From NCBI GenBank assembly GCA_020853575.1, contig JADYYP010000045.1:558001-622000 (forward strand): a stretch of 64,000 nucleotides of DNA. Direction: 5' to 3'. The first letter of the stretch is position 1; the number at the start of each line of letters is the position of its first letter. This document shows positions 36,323-44,505 of this stretch, in pieces. The notes beneath the pieces were generated by a model that saw only the letters and a program-made list of their open reading frames with translations, ran no database searches and was not told the DNA's origin. The stretch comes from Planctomycetota bacterium (GTDB lineage Bacteria > Planctomycetota > UBA1135 > GCA-002686595). The position numbers and the translations under genes are program-made.

Positions 36323-37812
36323 TGGACTTCGCGCACATCGAGACTCGCGCGCGCGCGGCGCGGGCGAGCGGGCAGGAGATCGTGTTGGTGCTCGGGCTGG
36401 GCTTCGTCGGCACGGCCGTGGCGGGCAACCTGGCGCGCGCCGAGAAGAACGGCGCGCGCTTGTTCTTCGTGATCGGGCTCGACCGCGACGACGCGGCGGG
36501 TCGAGCCAAGGTGGCGCGGCTCGATGCCGGTAGCTCGCCGACCTACGCCAACGATCCGAGCCTGGAGCACGTGATCCACGAGGCCTGCACCAGCGCGCAG
36601 AACCTGCTCGGCACCAACGACCCGCGCGCGATCGGTCTGGCCGACGTGGTGGTGAGTTGCATCAACCTCGACGTGCAGCGCGAGCCCGGCCAGACCGAGT
36701 CGCTGGTGGTGCCGACCGAGGGCTATGCGGCGGCGATGCGCATGGTGGGCGAGCACATGCGGCCGGGGACCCTGGTCACGGTCGAGAGCACGCTGCCCTT
36801 CGGATTGTGCGACCGCGTGCTGTACCCAGCGCTGTGCGACGGCCAGCGCAAGCGTGGCGTCGACGTCTCCGCCAAGCCGCCGAAGCTGGCCTACTGCTAC
36901 GAGCGCGTGATGCCGGGTCCCGACTACCTCGACTCGGTCAACAACTTTTGGCGCGCCTACGCCGGCATCGACGAGGCCAGTGCCGACGCGGCGCGCGACT
37001 TCCTGGCGAAGTACGTCAACGTCGAGAAGTTCCCGCTGTGGCGCCACAAGTCGACGCGCGCGGCCGAGATGGCCAAGCTGCTCGAGAACAGCTACCGCGC
37101 GACCAACATCGCGTTCATCGAGGAATGGTCCAAGCTCGCCGAAGGCGCGGGAGTCGACCTGTTCGACGTGATCAAGTCGGTGCGCGTCCGTCGGGGCACG
37201 CACGACAACATGATGCTGCCGGGCTTGGGCGTGGGCGGCTACTGCCTGACCAAGGACGCGCTGCTCGCGGCCTACGGCGCGGAGCGCTTGATCGGCATCC
37301 CGGCCGAGATGCCCTTCTCACGGCGCGCGATCCTGACCAACGAACGCATGCCGCTGCGCGCGGTGCAGTGGGTCGAAGAGCACTGCGCCGGCGCGCTCGC
37401 GGGCAAGCGCGTGGCGCTGATCGGCGTCACCTATCGTCCGGGCGTCAATGACACGCGCAGCACTCCGAGCGAGATCGTGGCGCGCGCGTTGGCGCAGCGC
37501 GGGGCTCGCGTGGTCGCCTACGACCCACTGGTCACCCACTGGGACGAAGTGCCGGAGATCTCGGTCTCGCAGGATCCGCAGTCGATCGTGCGCGGTGCCG
37601 ACGTGGTCGTGATCTGCTTGCCCGACCCGCTGTACCGTCCGTTCTTGGCCGACTTGCTCAAGGCCGAGATGAAGTCCGGCACGCTGGTCGTCGACCCTTG
37701 GAACATGGTGGTCGACGCCTGCGCCGCGGAGTTCGCCAAGCGCGGCGTGCAGTTGCGCGTGTACGGCCGCGGAGACTACCCGACGGCCAGCGCGCGCCCG
37801 GTCAAGACCTGA
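36322..37812 (+). CDS. Nucleotide-sugar dehydrogenase (UDP-glucose/GDP-mannose dehydrogenase family)
   Basis: 496 residues, longer than the usual 420-450. Rossmann motif VLVLGLGFVGTAVA at 21-34, the VESTLPFG segment at 154-161, the central helix KLLENSYRATNIAFIEEW, and the catalytic Cys308 in GLGVGGYCLTKD. The C-terminal domain has VALIGVTYRPGVNDTRSTPS. The extra length is mostly an extended N-terminus and an insertion between the first two strands of the NAD domain (about 40-110). It oxidises a UDP- or GDP-hexose at C6 in two NAD steps. It is coupled to the GT2 gene by a TGATG overlap and is 11 bp before the epimerase. Confidence 0.9.
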   Translation: MDFAHIETRARAARASGQEIVLVLGLGFVGTAVAGNLARAEKNGARLFFVIGLDRDDAAGRAKVARLDAGSSPTYANDPSLEHVIHEACTSAQNLLGTNDPRAIGLADVVVSCINLDVQREPGQTESLVVPTEGYAAAMRMVGEHMRPGTLVTVESTLPFGLCDRVLYPALCDGQRKRGVDVSAKPPKLAYCYERVMPGPDYLDSVNNFWRAYAGIDEASADAARDFLAKYVNVEKFPLWRHKSTRAAEMAKLLENSYRATNIAFIEEWSKLAEGAGVDLFDVIKSVRVRRGTHDNMMLPGLGVGGYCLTKDALLAAYGAERLIGIPAEMPFSRRAILTNERMPLRAVQWVEEHCAGALAGKRVALIGVTYRPGVNDTRSTPSEIVARALAQRGARVVAYDPLVTHWDEVPEISVSQDPQSIVRGADVVVICLPDPLYRPFLADLLKAEMKSGTLVVDPWNMVVDACAAEFAKRGVQLRVYGRGDYPTASARPVKT

Positions 37813-37823
37813 GAGGCTCTGCG

Positions 37824-38768
37824 ATGCGACACCTCGTCACCGGCGGCGCCGGCGTGATCGGCTTCGAACTCGTGCGGCAACTGCTCGAACAGGGCGACGA
37901 GGTCACGACCGTCGACGTCGGCAAGAAGGGCGGACTCGGCGACCTGGACGCGCTCGCCGCGCGCCATGCGGGCCGGTTGCGCGTGTTGCGCGGCGACTTC
38001 GCCGCGGATCGCTCGCTGCTCGCGGGCAAGTACGACGCGATCTTCCACTTCGCCGCGATCGTCGGCGTGCAGTACGTCACCGACCATCCCTACGAGACGA
38101 TGGCGGTCAACATGCGCACGACGCTCAACGCCCTCGACCACGCGCTGGAGAGCGGCTGCAAGGCGTTCTTCTTCGCCTCCTCGAGCGAGAACTACGCCGC
38201 GAGCGTCGACCGCGGTCACGCACCGATCCCGACGCCGGAGGGCGTGCTGCTGTCGATCGACGACATCGCGCTGCCGCGCTGGTCCTACGCGGCCAGCAAG
38301 ATCGCCGGAGAATCCGCGGTCTTCGGTGCGGCGCGAGCCGGCGGCTTCACGCCGATCGTGGTGCGCTTCCACAACGTCTACGGGCCGCGCATGGGCCCGA
38401 CCCACGTCATCCCGGAGTTCCTCGCGCGCGCCCGCCAGCGTGTCGATCCGTTCCCGGTGTTCGGTGCCGACCAGACGCGCTCGTTCCTGCACGTCGAGGA
38501 CGCCGGCCGCGCGTTGCGCGCCGTTCTGGGCGCCGCCCTGGAGCGCAAGGGCGGGCTGTACAACATCGGCTCCGACATCGAGACCGTGATCTCCGACTTG
38601 GCGCAGATCGTGTTCGATGTCTCTGGCTTCCATCCCAAGGTCGACGCGCGACCCGCTCCACCGGGCTCCGTGCGCCGCCGCGTTCCCGACACGACCAAGC
38701 TGCGCGCATTGGGTTTCGCGCCGCAGCGCTCGCTGCGCGAAGGCATCGCGGAGTGTTGGGCACGCTGA
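37824..38768 (+). CDS. NAD-dependent sugar epimerase/dehydratase (extended SDR)
   Basis: 314 residues. NAD-binding TGGAGVIG at 6-13, the ASSSENY active-site strand at 118-124, the catalytic pair Tyr155 and Lys159 in SYAASK, and the substrate-side VRFHNVYGPRMG. This is the extended SDR family that includes UDP-glucose/glucuronate 4-epimerases and UDP-xylose synthases; which of these cannot be settled by eye. As the last gene after a nucleotide-sugar dehydrogenase, epimerisation or decarboxylation of the resulting uronic acid is likely. A GAGAGG sequence 8 nt upstream supports the ATG at 37824. Confidence 0.88.
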   Translation: MRHLVTGGAGVIGFELVRQLLEQGDEVTTVDVGKKGGLGDLDALAARHAGRLRVLRGDFAADRSLLAGKYDAIFHFAAIVGVQYVTDHPYETMAVNMRTTLNALDHALESGCKAFFFASSSENYAASVDRGHAPIPTPEGVLLSIDDIALPRWSYAASKIAGESAVFGAARAGGFTPIVVRFHNVYGPRMGPTHVIPEFLARARQRVDPFPVFGADQTRSFLHVEDAGRALRAVLGAALERKGGLYNIGSDIETVISDLAQIVFDVSGFHPKVDARPAPPGSVRRRVPDTTKLRALGFAPQRSLREGIAECWAR

Positions 38769-38786
38769 GCTCGCCGCGCGCGCAGG

Positions 38787-40475
38787 TCAGGGAAGGTGGC
38801 GCGCGACGAAGCCCTCCTCCTCGCCGGCGTCGCCGACTTGCAGCGCTCCGGCGGTCGTAGGGAAGTCGCTCGTCGTGGTTTGGCCGCACACGATCAAGTG
38901 ACCCGTGAGAGCGTCGAACACCAGTCCGCGGCCGCGCGTGCCGTGGGGCGGCGCGCTGTGGAGCGAGCCCGGGGTCGCGATGCTCAGGTCTCCTCCGAGG
39001 AACGTGCCGTAGACCAGACACGCGGCACTGGAGGCGCTCGCCGGATCGAGGCCGATCAAGAACGCGTCGGCGTAGCCGCTGGCGTTGGCGCCGTGCGCGG
39101 TGGTGAAGCTCCCGTCGAAGGCCGACGCCGCGGAGATCTCGAGATCCGCGGATTGGCTCTCGCCGCTGACGAACACACGCCCCGCGGAATCACAGCACAG
39201 GCCCGAAGCCTCTTCGTTGCCCGCCCCGCCCAGGTACGTGCTGAACGAGGGCGCGCTCGAGAGCGAGGGATCCAACACGCTCACGAACACGTCCGCATCG
39301 AGCCCCAGCGTGCTGTGCGTCGTCTGCGGCGCGTTGGCGAGGCTCACCGGGAAGTCGAGCGAGTGCGTCGAGCCCGCGACCGCGAGCGCGCCGCTCGGAG
39401 TGAGCTCGAGGTCGTCGTTGAAGCCCACGAAATCGTCGAGCGAACCGCCGAGGTACGTCGCCGCGAGCAGCGCGCCGCGAGCGGCGTCGAAGCGCGCCAC
39501 GAAACCGTCCCTGGCGCCGCCGAGAGTGTCGTCGTACGGCGCCGCCCCCAGCGGAAGGTCGCTCGAGGTGGTGAATCCGCCGATGAACAGCGCGTCGAGC
39601 CCGGCGTGGTAGCGCACGTTGGCGGCCGCGTACTCTTCGCCCGCGCCACCGAAGAACGTCGCCCACTGCGGCGCGAGCGCGGCGTCGAGGCGGATCAGGA
39701 ACGCGTCGGATGGCCCGCTGTGAGAGTGATCGAGCTGCGCGGAGGGTTGGACGGTCGTCAGCGCGGCCACGGGGAAATCGGCCGAGACCGTCGTGCCCGA
39801 AAGACACACGGCCACGGTCTCCCCGCTCTCGTCCGTGATCAGCGTCATGCTGCCGCGCGCCGATTCCTCGCCCAGGCTGCTGCCGGCGAACACCGCCAGA
39901 TGGTGACGCACTTGGAGCGAGGTGTCGAAACGCGCCACGAAGACGTCGAAGTCATCGCCCGGGCCGGACGATCCGTAGATCACGTCGGCGGGGAACGGCG
40001 CGCTGCTGCACACTCCCAGCGACTTGGTGATGCCGACGACGTAGATCGAGTCGCGATCGGCCTGCGCGTAGTACGCGCGGTCGCCATCGCAGCCGCCGAT
40101 GTAGGCCCATTGCTCGAGGCGTCGCAGGTCCGCGGACAGGATCGCGACGAATCCGTCGGAGCCACTGCTGCCCGCGGCTCCATTGGCCCACACGTGGTGC
40201 GCGCTCGCCGGTACGTCGGAGAACGGCGCACCGGCCAGATCGAAGCGCGAGTGAGTTTCGCCAGCGATCAGCACGCGCCCGTCCGGCATCAGCGACACGC
40301 CCTGCACTCGGTCGTGCTCGAAAGCCCCGAAGTACGTGGCGGCCACGTTCTCGCCGTGCGGCGCAGCGCCGCCCGACGGATCGCTGGCCGAATGCGTCCC
40401 ACCGCCCCCACAGCTCGCACACATCAGCACGAGAGCCGCCGCACGCGCTCCGGACTTCGTCCAACCGTTCTTCAC
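38787..40475 (-). CDS. Exported SBBP-type beta-propeller repeat protein, probable lipoprotein
   Basis: 562 residues from the GTG at 40475; an ATG at 40511 is also in frame. The N-terminus has a hydrophobic stretch ending in CASCGGGG, a plausible but non-standard lipoprotein signal. The body contains repeated blades with phrases such as TYLGGSLDDFVGF, TFFGGAGEEYAAANV, STYLGGAGNEEASGL and VFVSGESQSADLEI, the SBBP (seven-bladed beta-propeller) pattern. Blades recur about every 60-70 residues. Such proteins are usually exported and bind other proteins or sugars; no catalytic motif is evident. It shares its design with the propeller protein at 55.3-56.9 kb. Confidence 0.75.
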   Translation of the reverse strand: MKNGWTKSGARAAALVLMCASCGGGGTHSASDPSGGAAPHGENVAATYFGAFEHDRVQGVSLMPDGRVLIAGETHSRFDLAGAPFSDVPASAHHVWANGAAGSSGSDGFVAILSADLRRLEQWAYIGGCDGDRAYYAQADRDSIYVVGITKSLGVCSSAPFPADVIYGSSGPGDDFDVFVARFDTSLQVRHHLAVFAGSSLGEESARGSMTLITDESGETVAVCLSGTTVSADFPVAALTTVQPSAQLDHSHSGPSDAFLIRLDAALAPQWATFFGGAGEEYAAANVRYHAGLDALFIGGFTTSSDLPLGAAPYDDTLGGARDGFVARFDAARGALLAATYLGGSLDDFVGFNDDLELTPSGALAVAGSTHSLDFPVSLANAPQTTHSTLGLDADVFVSVLDPSLSSAPSFSTYLGGAGNEEASGLCCDSAGRVFVSGESQSADLEISAASAFDGSFTTAHGANASGYADAFLIGLDPASASSAACLVYGTFLGGDLSIATPGSLHSAPPHGTRGRGLVFDALTGHLIVCGQTTTSDFPTTAGALQVGDAGEEEGFVARHLP

Positions 40476-40658
40476 GCTGCACCACCGCCGAACCGAGCCT
40501 GACCTGCACATCGAGCGTCCGCGCGTCACCCACCGCGACGCACAGGCCGCGCGAGATCCTAGCCTCGATTGCAATTTCCTTGGCGGTTGCGTCGCTAACG
40601 AGCTCGTCAGGCAGCCCTGGAGTGGCGCGCGCGCCGCGCCACGGCTAACGTCCGCGAC

Positions 40659-43475
40659 ATGAGCGAGACCGGCGCGCACGACTCGAGTGAGCTCGAGGAC
40701 TTGATCGTCCGCTGCCTGGAGCGGCTCGAATCCGACGGCGAGCGCGCGCTCGAAGAGCTCTGCGCCGCGCACCCCGCTCACGCGGCACGCCTGCGCGAGC
40801 GCATCGCGAGCCTGCGGCGCGCGGGCTTGGTCGGACACGCCGTGGCGCACGAGTTCCCCGAACGTTTGGGGGACTTCAAGCTGCTCGAGCGCCTGGGCGC
40901 CGGCGGCATGGGCGTGGTGTACCGCGCGCTGCAGGAGTCGCTCGGACGCGAGGTGGCGCTCAAGCTGATCCGGCCCGAGCAACTCTACTTCGGGAAGGCG
41001 CGCGAGCGCTTCGAGCGCGAAGTCGCGATCGTCGCCAAGCTCCATCACCCCGGCATCGTGCCGATCTACACCGTCGGCGAAGCGAGCGGCATCCCCTACT
41101 TCGCGATGGAGCGCGTCGACGGCGAGTCGCTGGCGGACTTGATCCACGAGTTGGCGCCGCTCCCCGCGCGCGAGCGCAACGGCGCGCGCTGGCGCGAGGC
41201 ACTGGCGCGCGGGCGCCACGCGAGCAGCAGCGGCAGCGCGCTCTTCGCGGGCTCGTGGAGTGATGCCTGCGTGGCGATCGCACGCGAGATCGCCGAGGCG
41301 CTCGAGCACGCGCACCGACGCGGCGTGCTGCACCGCGACGTCAAACCATCCAACGTGATGCTCACGCGCGACGGACGCGTGATGTTGCTCGATTTCGGCC
41401 TGTCGGCCAGCGTCGATGCCGAGCGGGTCACGCGCACCGGAGCGCAACTCGGCTCTCTGCCGCACATGGCGCCGGAGCAGATTCGGGGCCAGCACGAGTC
41501 CATCGACGCGCGCACGGACGTGTACCAGCTGGGAGTGACGCTGTTCGAGTTGCTCACCACGCACTTGCCGTTCGAGGGGCGCTCCAGCGGCGGCCTCGCG
41601 GCCGAGATCCTCGCGGGTCACGCACCGCGGATGGCGAAGTTCGACGCCTCCATCGAGGGCGACGTCGAGACCGTGTGCCGCACGGCCATGGATCCCGACC
41701 CGGCGCGACGCTACGCCAGTGCCGGAGCCTTCGCTCGCGACTTGGACCACCTCCTGGCGCGCCGACCGATCGAGGCCCAGCGCGCGCGGGCCTGGGTCCA
41801 AGCGCGTCGCTGGGCGCAGCGTCACAAAGGTGCCGCGGTCGCGGTTGCGCTCGGCGCGTGCCTGTTCATCGGCACTCCCACCGCGCTGTACGTCCAGCAA
41901 CGTGCGGCCAACCGCACGATTCTCCAGGCGCGCCAACGCGCCGAGGACAACTTCGATTCGGCGCTCGCGGCGGTCGAACTGGTGACCCGCGTCGGCGAGG
42001 AGACGATGCGCGACCTGCCGCGGCTCGAGCCGGCGCGGCGCCGCATCCTCGAAGGCGCGCTGGCCTTCTACGTGGCCTTGGCGGAAGCGCAGAGCGACGA
42101 TGCGGGGCTAGCGCTGCAGATCGCGCTGGCGCGCGGCCGCGTGGCCGACATGCAGGCCCTGCTCGGGCAGTTCGCCGAGGCCGAACGCGAGTACGGCCGG
42201 GAGCTCGAGAGCCTGCGACAGCTGGAATCGACGAGCGCCGACCGCGAGGCCTGCCGCGAGGCGCGGATCCTGGCCTTGCACGCGCGTGCGAGCGTGCGCG
42301 AGCAGCTCGACGATTTCGCCGGCTCGCGCGACGACGCGCGCGAAGCGCTGGCATTGCTCGAGCGCGACCAGCGTCCGCAGGCGCGCAGCTCGGAGGCGGC
42401 GGCGCGCTTCACGCTGGGCAACGCCTTCTATGGGCTGGGCGATTGGGACCAGGCGCGCGCCGCGTTCGAGCTCGGTGCGCGCCAGGCGCGGCGAGCACTC
42501 GAGCTCGCGGCTGGGGACGAGCGTGCGCTCGAGGCACTGGCCAAGAACGTGAACGCGCTCGGGGTACTGGCGATCGACAGCTCCCGGCCCGAGGAGGCCT
42601 TGCCCTACTTGAGCGAGACCGTCGAACTCGACGAACAGCGCCTGGCGCGCAGTCCCGAGCAAGTGAAGGCCAAGGCCGACGTCGTCGACGCGCGCACCAA
42701 CCTCGGGTTGGCGCTGTCCAATCTCGGCCGCCACCCGGAGGCTGGCGAGGTCCTGCGCCGCGCCGTCGAGCTCCAGCGCGAGCTGTTGCGCGACTTCCCC
42801 GACACCGCGCGCAATGTCGACGCCTTCTCCAACGTCGTGTTGAACTTGGGGGTGGCCTTGCACCGCGGTGGAGATCCGTGCGCGGCGCTGGCACAGTACC
42901 GAGAGGCGATCGAGCACCAACGTCAGCTCGCGCAACGCAACGACGCGGCCTCCTACGCGAGCTTGTTGGCCAATCTGCTGTCGTCGTGCGGCGCGGCCTC
43001 GATCGACTGCGGCGAGCTGGAGCCGGCAGGACGCATGATGGACGAGGCGCTCGAGTGGCAAGAGCGCGCCGTGTCGCGTGCCCCGGATCAGCCGCTGTAC
43101 GTCGCGCGGCTCGCCGAGCAGCTCCTGGGGCGCGCCGAATTGCCACGCCGCGCGGGACGACACGCCGAGGCCGCCGCGTTGGTAGCGCGCGCCCTGCAGC
43201 GCTCCGCGGAGCACGATTGGATCTTCGCGCGCCGTTGCGCAGGGCGGCTGGCGCAGTGCGCCGAGCTCGCGCGCGACGACCTGGAGCTGCTCGACACAAC
43301 GCGGGCGGAGTTGTCCGAGAGCTACGCCGCGCAGTCGCTGGCCGCGCTGCGCCTGGCGTTCGAGCGCGGCTATCGCGACCTCGAGGACCTGCGCAACGCG
43401 GCGGTTTTCAACGTTCTGCGCGACCGTGCGGAGTTCGCCGCGCTGGAGCGCGAGCTCGCGGGCATCGGGCCCTGA
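40659..43475 (+). CDS. Membrane Ser/Thr protein kinase with C-terminal TPR array
   Basis: 938 residues. A short acidic helical N-terminus (10-55) is followed by a Hanks-type kinase: glycine loop LGAGGMGVVY at 79-88, ATP-binding Lys102, HRDVKPSN at 225-232, DFG at 245-247 and the MAPEQ activation segment. The kinase is followed by a transmembrane helix (about 392-412), then a large C-terminal region rich in TPR repeats (about 470-900). Planctomycetes carry many such kinase-TPR proteins, thought to sense or recruit partners through the repeats. It is a single gene, divergent from the SBBP gene. Kinase residues appear intact, so it should be active. Confidence 0.92.
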   Translation: MSETGAHDSSELEDLIVRCLERLESDGERALEELCAAHPAHAARLRERIASLRRAGLVGHAVAHEFPERLGDFKLLERLGAGGMGVVYRALQESLGREVALKLIRPEQLYFGKARERFEREVAIVAKLHHPGIVPIYTVGEASGIPYFAMERVDGESLADLIHELAPLPARERNGARWREALARGRHASSSGSALFAGSWSDACVAIAREIAEALEHAHRRGVLHRDVKPSNVMLTRDGRVMLLDFGLSASVDAERVTRTGAQLGSLPHMAPEQIRGQHESIDARTDVYQLGVTLFELLTTHLPFEGRSSGGLAAEILAGHAPRMAKFDASIEGDVETVCRTAMDPDPARRYASAGAFARDLDHLLARRPIEAQRARAWVQARRWAQRHKGAAVAVALGACLFIGTPTALYVQQRAANRTILQARQRAEDNFDSALAAVELVTRVGEETMRDLPRLEPARRRILEGALAFYVALAEAQSDDAGLALQIALARGRVADMQALLGQFAEAEREYGRELESLRQLESTSADREACREARILALHARASVREQLDDFAGSRDDAREALALLERDQRPQARSSEAAARFTLGNAFYGLGDWDQARAAFELGARQARRALELAAGDERALEALAKNVNALGVLAIDSSRPEEALPYLSETVELDEQRLARSPEQVKAKADVVDARTNLGLALSNLGRHPEAGEVLRRAVELQRELLRDFPDTARNVDAFSNVVLNLGVALHRGGDPCAALAQYREAIEHQRQLAQRNDAASYASLLANLLSSCGAASIDCGELEPAGRMMDEALEWQERAVSRAPDQPLYVARLAEQLLGRAELPRRAGRHAEAAALVARALQRSAEHDWIFARRCAGRLAQCAELARDDLELLDTTRAELSESYAAQSLAALRLAFERGYRDLEDLRNAAVFNVLRDRAEFAALERELAGIGP

Positions 43476-43496
43476 TCGCACGCGCTCGGCGCGCGC

Positions 43497-44384
43497 TCAT
43501 TGGACCTTCTTCTTGAGCGCCTCGTCGTCGGGATACAGCTCGAGCCCCGCGCGCCAGGCCGCGACGGCTTTGTCCTTCTCGCCGCGCTCGTCGTACATGT
43601 TTCCCAGCCACAGGTGCGTCTGCGCGTAGCGCGCGTCGCTCGGCAGCTTGGCTTGCTGCTGGACCAGCACCTCGAAGTTGTCGATGGCTTCCTGCTTCTT
43701 GCCGAACAGCGCCGGCCAGAACGACAGCGACACCGCCTTCGAGAAGCGCGCGTCCCAGTGCTGGTCGTCGAGCGTGAGCGCTGCGTCGAAGGCCTTGTCG
43801 GCCTTGGTGGCCCACACGCCCTGCTCCATCGGCCCGACGGTGAACAGCTTCTGCAGGTAGGCCGAGCCCAGCTCGGACTGCTTGTCGGCGTCGTTGGGGT
43901 CGCGCTCGGCGCGCTTCTCGAACTCCGCGAGCACGGCGTCGAGCAAGCCGGCCTTGCCCAGTTCCTTCCACAAGCGCGCGCGTTCGGAGTCGCTGGTGTT
44001 GGGGTCGATCAAGGCCGCGAGCGCGTCGGCGATCGCGCGCGTCTTCTCCTGCGCCGCCTTGCGCGGGTCCTTCTCGGCCTCGGCCTCCGGCGCGGCGAGC
44101 TTGTCCCCGTGCTTCGCCATCCACTCGGCGACCGCCGCCTCGATCTCCCCGGCGCTCGTCGGTGTGCTGCGCGAGTGCTGCAGCGGAGCGCTCTCGAGCA
44201 TGCTCTGGAGCTCGGCCGTCTTGGCCTCGAGCTCCGCGATGCGCGGGTCGGTCGGAGTCGAGGCTGGAGCCTGGCCCCCCGCTTGGGTCGCAGGATCGCG
44301 GCCCAAGAAGAAACCGACCGATGCGCTCGCCAGTGCGACGGCCAAGAAGGCCAGGAACAGGACGGTGAGATTCTGCTTTTGCAT
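43497..44384 (-). CDS. Membrane-anchored TPR protein
   Basis: 295 residues from the ATG at 44384. An N-terminal membrane helix (about 8-28, VLFLAFLAVALASASVGFFLG) is followed by an acidic/Ala-rich linker, a short coiled coil (AELEAKTAELQSML) and three to four TPR motifs, such as the segment with YLQKLFTVGPMEQGVWATKADKAFDAAL and the final WRAGLELYPDDEAL. It is therefore probably periplasmic. TPRs mediate protein-protein contacts. It is separate from the sigma/FecR operon, from which it is divided by about 120 bp, and convergent with the kinase gene. Confidence 0.72.
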   Translation of the reverse strand: MQKQNLTVLFLAFLAVALASASVGFFLGRDPATQAGGQAPASTPTDPRIAELEAKTAELQSMLESAPLQHSRSTPTSAGEIEAAVAEWMAKHGDKLAAPEAEAEKDPRKAAQEKTRAIADALAALIDPNTSDSERARLWKELGKAGLLDAVLAEFEKRAERDPNDADKQSELGSAYLQKLFTVGPMEQGVWATKADKAFDAALTLDDQHWDARFSKAVSLSFWPALFGKKQEAIDNFEVLVQQQAKLPSDARYAQTHLWLGNMYDERGEKDKAVAAWRAGLELYPDDEALKKKVQ

Positions 44385-44505
44385 GGTTTCGTCGGCCGCT
44401 CCGGGAATGTCGTGCGCGGCGCGAAGGCGAGTGCCGCGGTCCCCGCGGATCCTTCGCCCAATCCTAGCTTTCCGGTCGGAGAGCGTGTTCGGCGCGGCGG
44501 CCGGC

